Shown: piece after piece, positions 11,168-12,041 of the stretch
How the letters are laid out: each line of letters starts with the position of its first letter
How positions within the stretch are numbered: the stretch's first letter is position 1
Assembly (NCBI GenBank): GCA_031272345.1
Contig: JAISTZ010000171.1
Span: 1 to 12,041 of the forward strand
From: Spirochaetaceae bacterium
GTDB taxonomy: Bacteria; Spirochaetota; Spirochaetia; Treponematales; Treponemataceae
Direction: 5' to 3'
DNA length: 12,041 nucleotides
Notes under the pieces: generated by a model
What the model was told of the DNA's origin: nothing
What the model saw: only the letters and a program-made list of their open reading frames with translations
Databases searched by the model: none
Position numbers and translations under genes: made by a program

Positions 11168-12041
11168 ATGGGCAACGGAAGGCCAAAAAAAACTTCGGTT
11201 TTCAGGGCCGCCCTCATTTTTTTTCTTGCCCTGCGCGTTCCCCTGGCCGGAGCCCAGGACCTGGCCATCGCGGACGAGGACATACGCCTTGAACCCGTGT
11301 TCGACTCCGCTTCAAGGGTGTTGAACACCAGGCTCTTCGATACCGTGGCGGGATACCACCTGTATATCCGAAAAAAACCGGACATCGAGTCCGTGCTTCT
11401 TATGGACAACGGGGAACGCGGAAAAGGAGGGATTGATAAGCAGGCCCTCCGGTGCCTCGAGTGGAACGAAGTGAACGGCAGCGAACTGCGCTACCAGGAG
11501 GGCCGACGCCTTGTGTCGGGATGGGCAAAGTTCAGCATCGTGGACTCCACCCCGGAATGGGACGCCGAATTCGGCGAGGCCTTCCACCTGTACATCCCCA
11601 GGGTGATGGTCTACGGCCACCCCAGGACCAAATCCGGGGAAATTTCCGTGAACAAGGGCATGACGGTCAATATCCGCACCTTCAGCCTGCCCTACGCGGA
11701 CGATTCCGGAGACTTCCATGACAATCCCTTTGTGTTCGGAAGCATGATAATCCCGGCCCAGCCGCCGGCCCCCAAAGTCAAGATCCCCCAGTCCGTGACG
11801 GAACCCCAGGGGAATCCCGTTCACCGGGTGGAAATTCTTCCGCCGGGAACCTCGCCGCAAGCGCCCCTGCCGGATGCGCCGACCCCCGAAGCAGCGCTGC
11901 CAACGATAATCCCAGGGACGGGAGCGGCGCCGGCGGCCCCGGAACTCCCGGTATCTCTGCCTGTACTGCCTGCGGAAAACGTACCGTCACTGCCGGGGCA
12001 GAGCGCGCCTTCTCTGCCCGGAGCAATACCGGCCCTCCCTG
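11168..12041 (+). CDS. Secreted protein with proline-rich C-terminal region (partial, 3' end beyond window)
   Basis: The frame stays open to the window edge (291 codons seen). The start MGNGRPKKTSVFRAALIFFL and the following ALRVPLAGA form a classical signal peptide: a basic n-region, a hydrophobic core and AGA before the cleavage point at AQD. The next ~150 residues are an acidic-to-neutral globular part (LAIADEDIRLEPVFDSASR, GYHLYIRKKPDIESVLLMD, HLYIPRVMVYGHPRTKSGEI). From about residue 190 the sequence turns into a Pro/Ala/Leu-rich tail with repeated LP and SLPG units, probably an extended linker across the periplasm. ATG 11129 and GTG 11123 are in-frame alternatives that would lengthen the n-region; no start has a good ribosome site. 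I do not recognise the family. It probably shares a transcript with rdgB, 47 bases upstream. Confidence 0.65.
   Translation, partial: MGNGRPKKTSVFRAALIFFLALRVPLAGAQDLAIADEDIRLEPVFDSASRVLNTRLFDTVAGYHLYIRKKPDIESVLLMDNGERGKGGIDKQALRCLEWNEVNGSELRYQEGRRLVSGWAKFSIVDSTPEWDAEFGEAFHLYIPRVMVYGHPRTKSGEISVNKGMTVNIRTFSLPYADDSGDFHDNPFVFGSMIIPAQPPAPKVKIPQSVTEPQGNPVHRVEILPPGTSPQAPLPDAPTPEAALPTIIPGTGAAPAAPELPVSLPVLPAENVPSLPGQSAPSLPGAIPALP

Overview
This window reads as chromosomal DNA of a high-GC, Treponema-like spirochaete. The main lineage clue is the 531-residue protein at 7711-9306, which has the layout of the spirochaete-restricted 'spiro-SPASM' family as I recall it. Its neighbours are a conserved-looking sigma-like protein and a secreted protein that fit the same lineage. 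Core genes are very GC-rich, with many CCC/GGG runs and GCC as the usual Ala codon. No organism name can be read directly from the sequence.

Layout from left to right. (1) Bases 1-122 hold the C-terminus of a [4Fe-4S]-tailed aldo/keto reductase on +, which converges on a PrsW-type intramembrane protease gene on - (133-747). (2) A near-perfect sigma-70 promoter (804-832) drives tRNA-Asn(GTT) at 855-927. (3) A small segment of different codon use (about 928-1896) follows the tRNA. It carries a promoter and three tightly spaced + strand small genes: an orphan BrnA-like antitoxin, a four-cysteine protein and a protein of unknown family. The last one runs straight into the 3' end of recG. (4) A five-gene - strand operon spans 9306 to 1897: spiro-SPASM protein, GT2-like glycosyltransferase, an SpsF-SpsG-methyltransferase fusion, a YerC/TrpR-like regulator and recG. 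Stops and starts overlap or lie within a few bases, so translational coupling is likely. (5) A 232-bp AT-rich divergent intergenic region (9307-9538) separates this from a + strand group: a sigma-70-like protein, the RdgB/HAM1 nucleotide-pool sanitising enzyme, and a secreted protein with a proline-rich tail that runs off the window.

The first three genes of the - operon look like a surface-glycan or flagellin-type sugar activation and modification module. It combines nucleotidyltransferase, glycosyltransferase-like and methyltransferase parts. Two of the proteins seem to have lost their family's usual catalytic motifs.

The most striking structure is a 75-bp insertion at 5233-5307 inside the fusion gene. 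It consists of two perfect 30-bp palindromes in tandem. It is exactly in frame, is flanked by a 3-bp direct repeat, and sits in the linker between the SpsG and methyltransferase domains. The two palindromes differ by a compensated base pair, and each encodes a peptide of the form MVPGxCAWHH on either strand. It resembles, by analogy only, the protein-coding palindromic elements known from Rickettsia.
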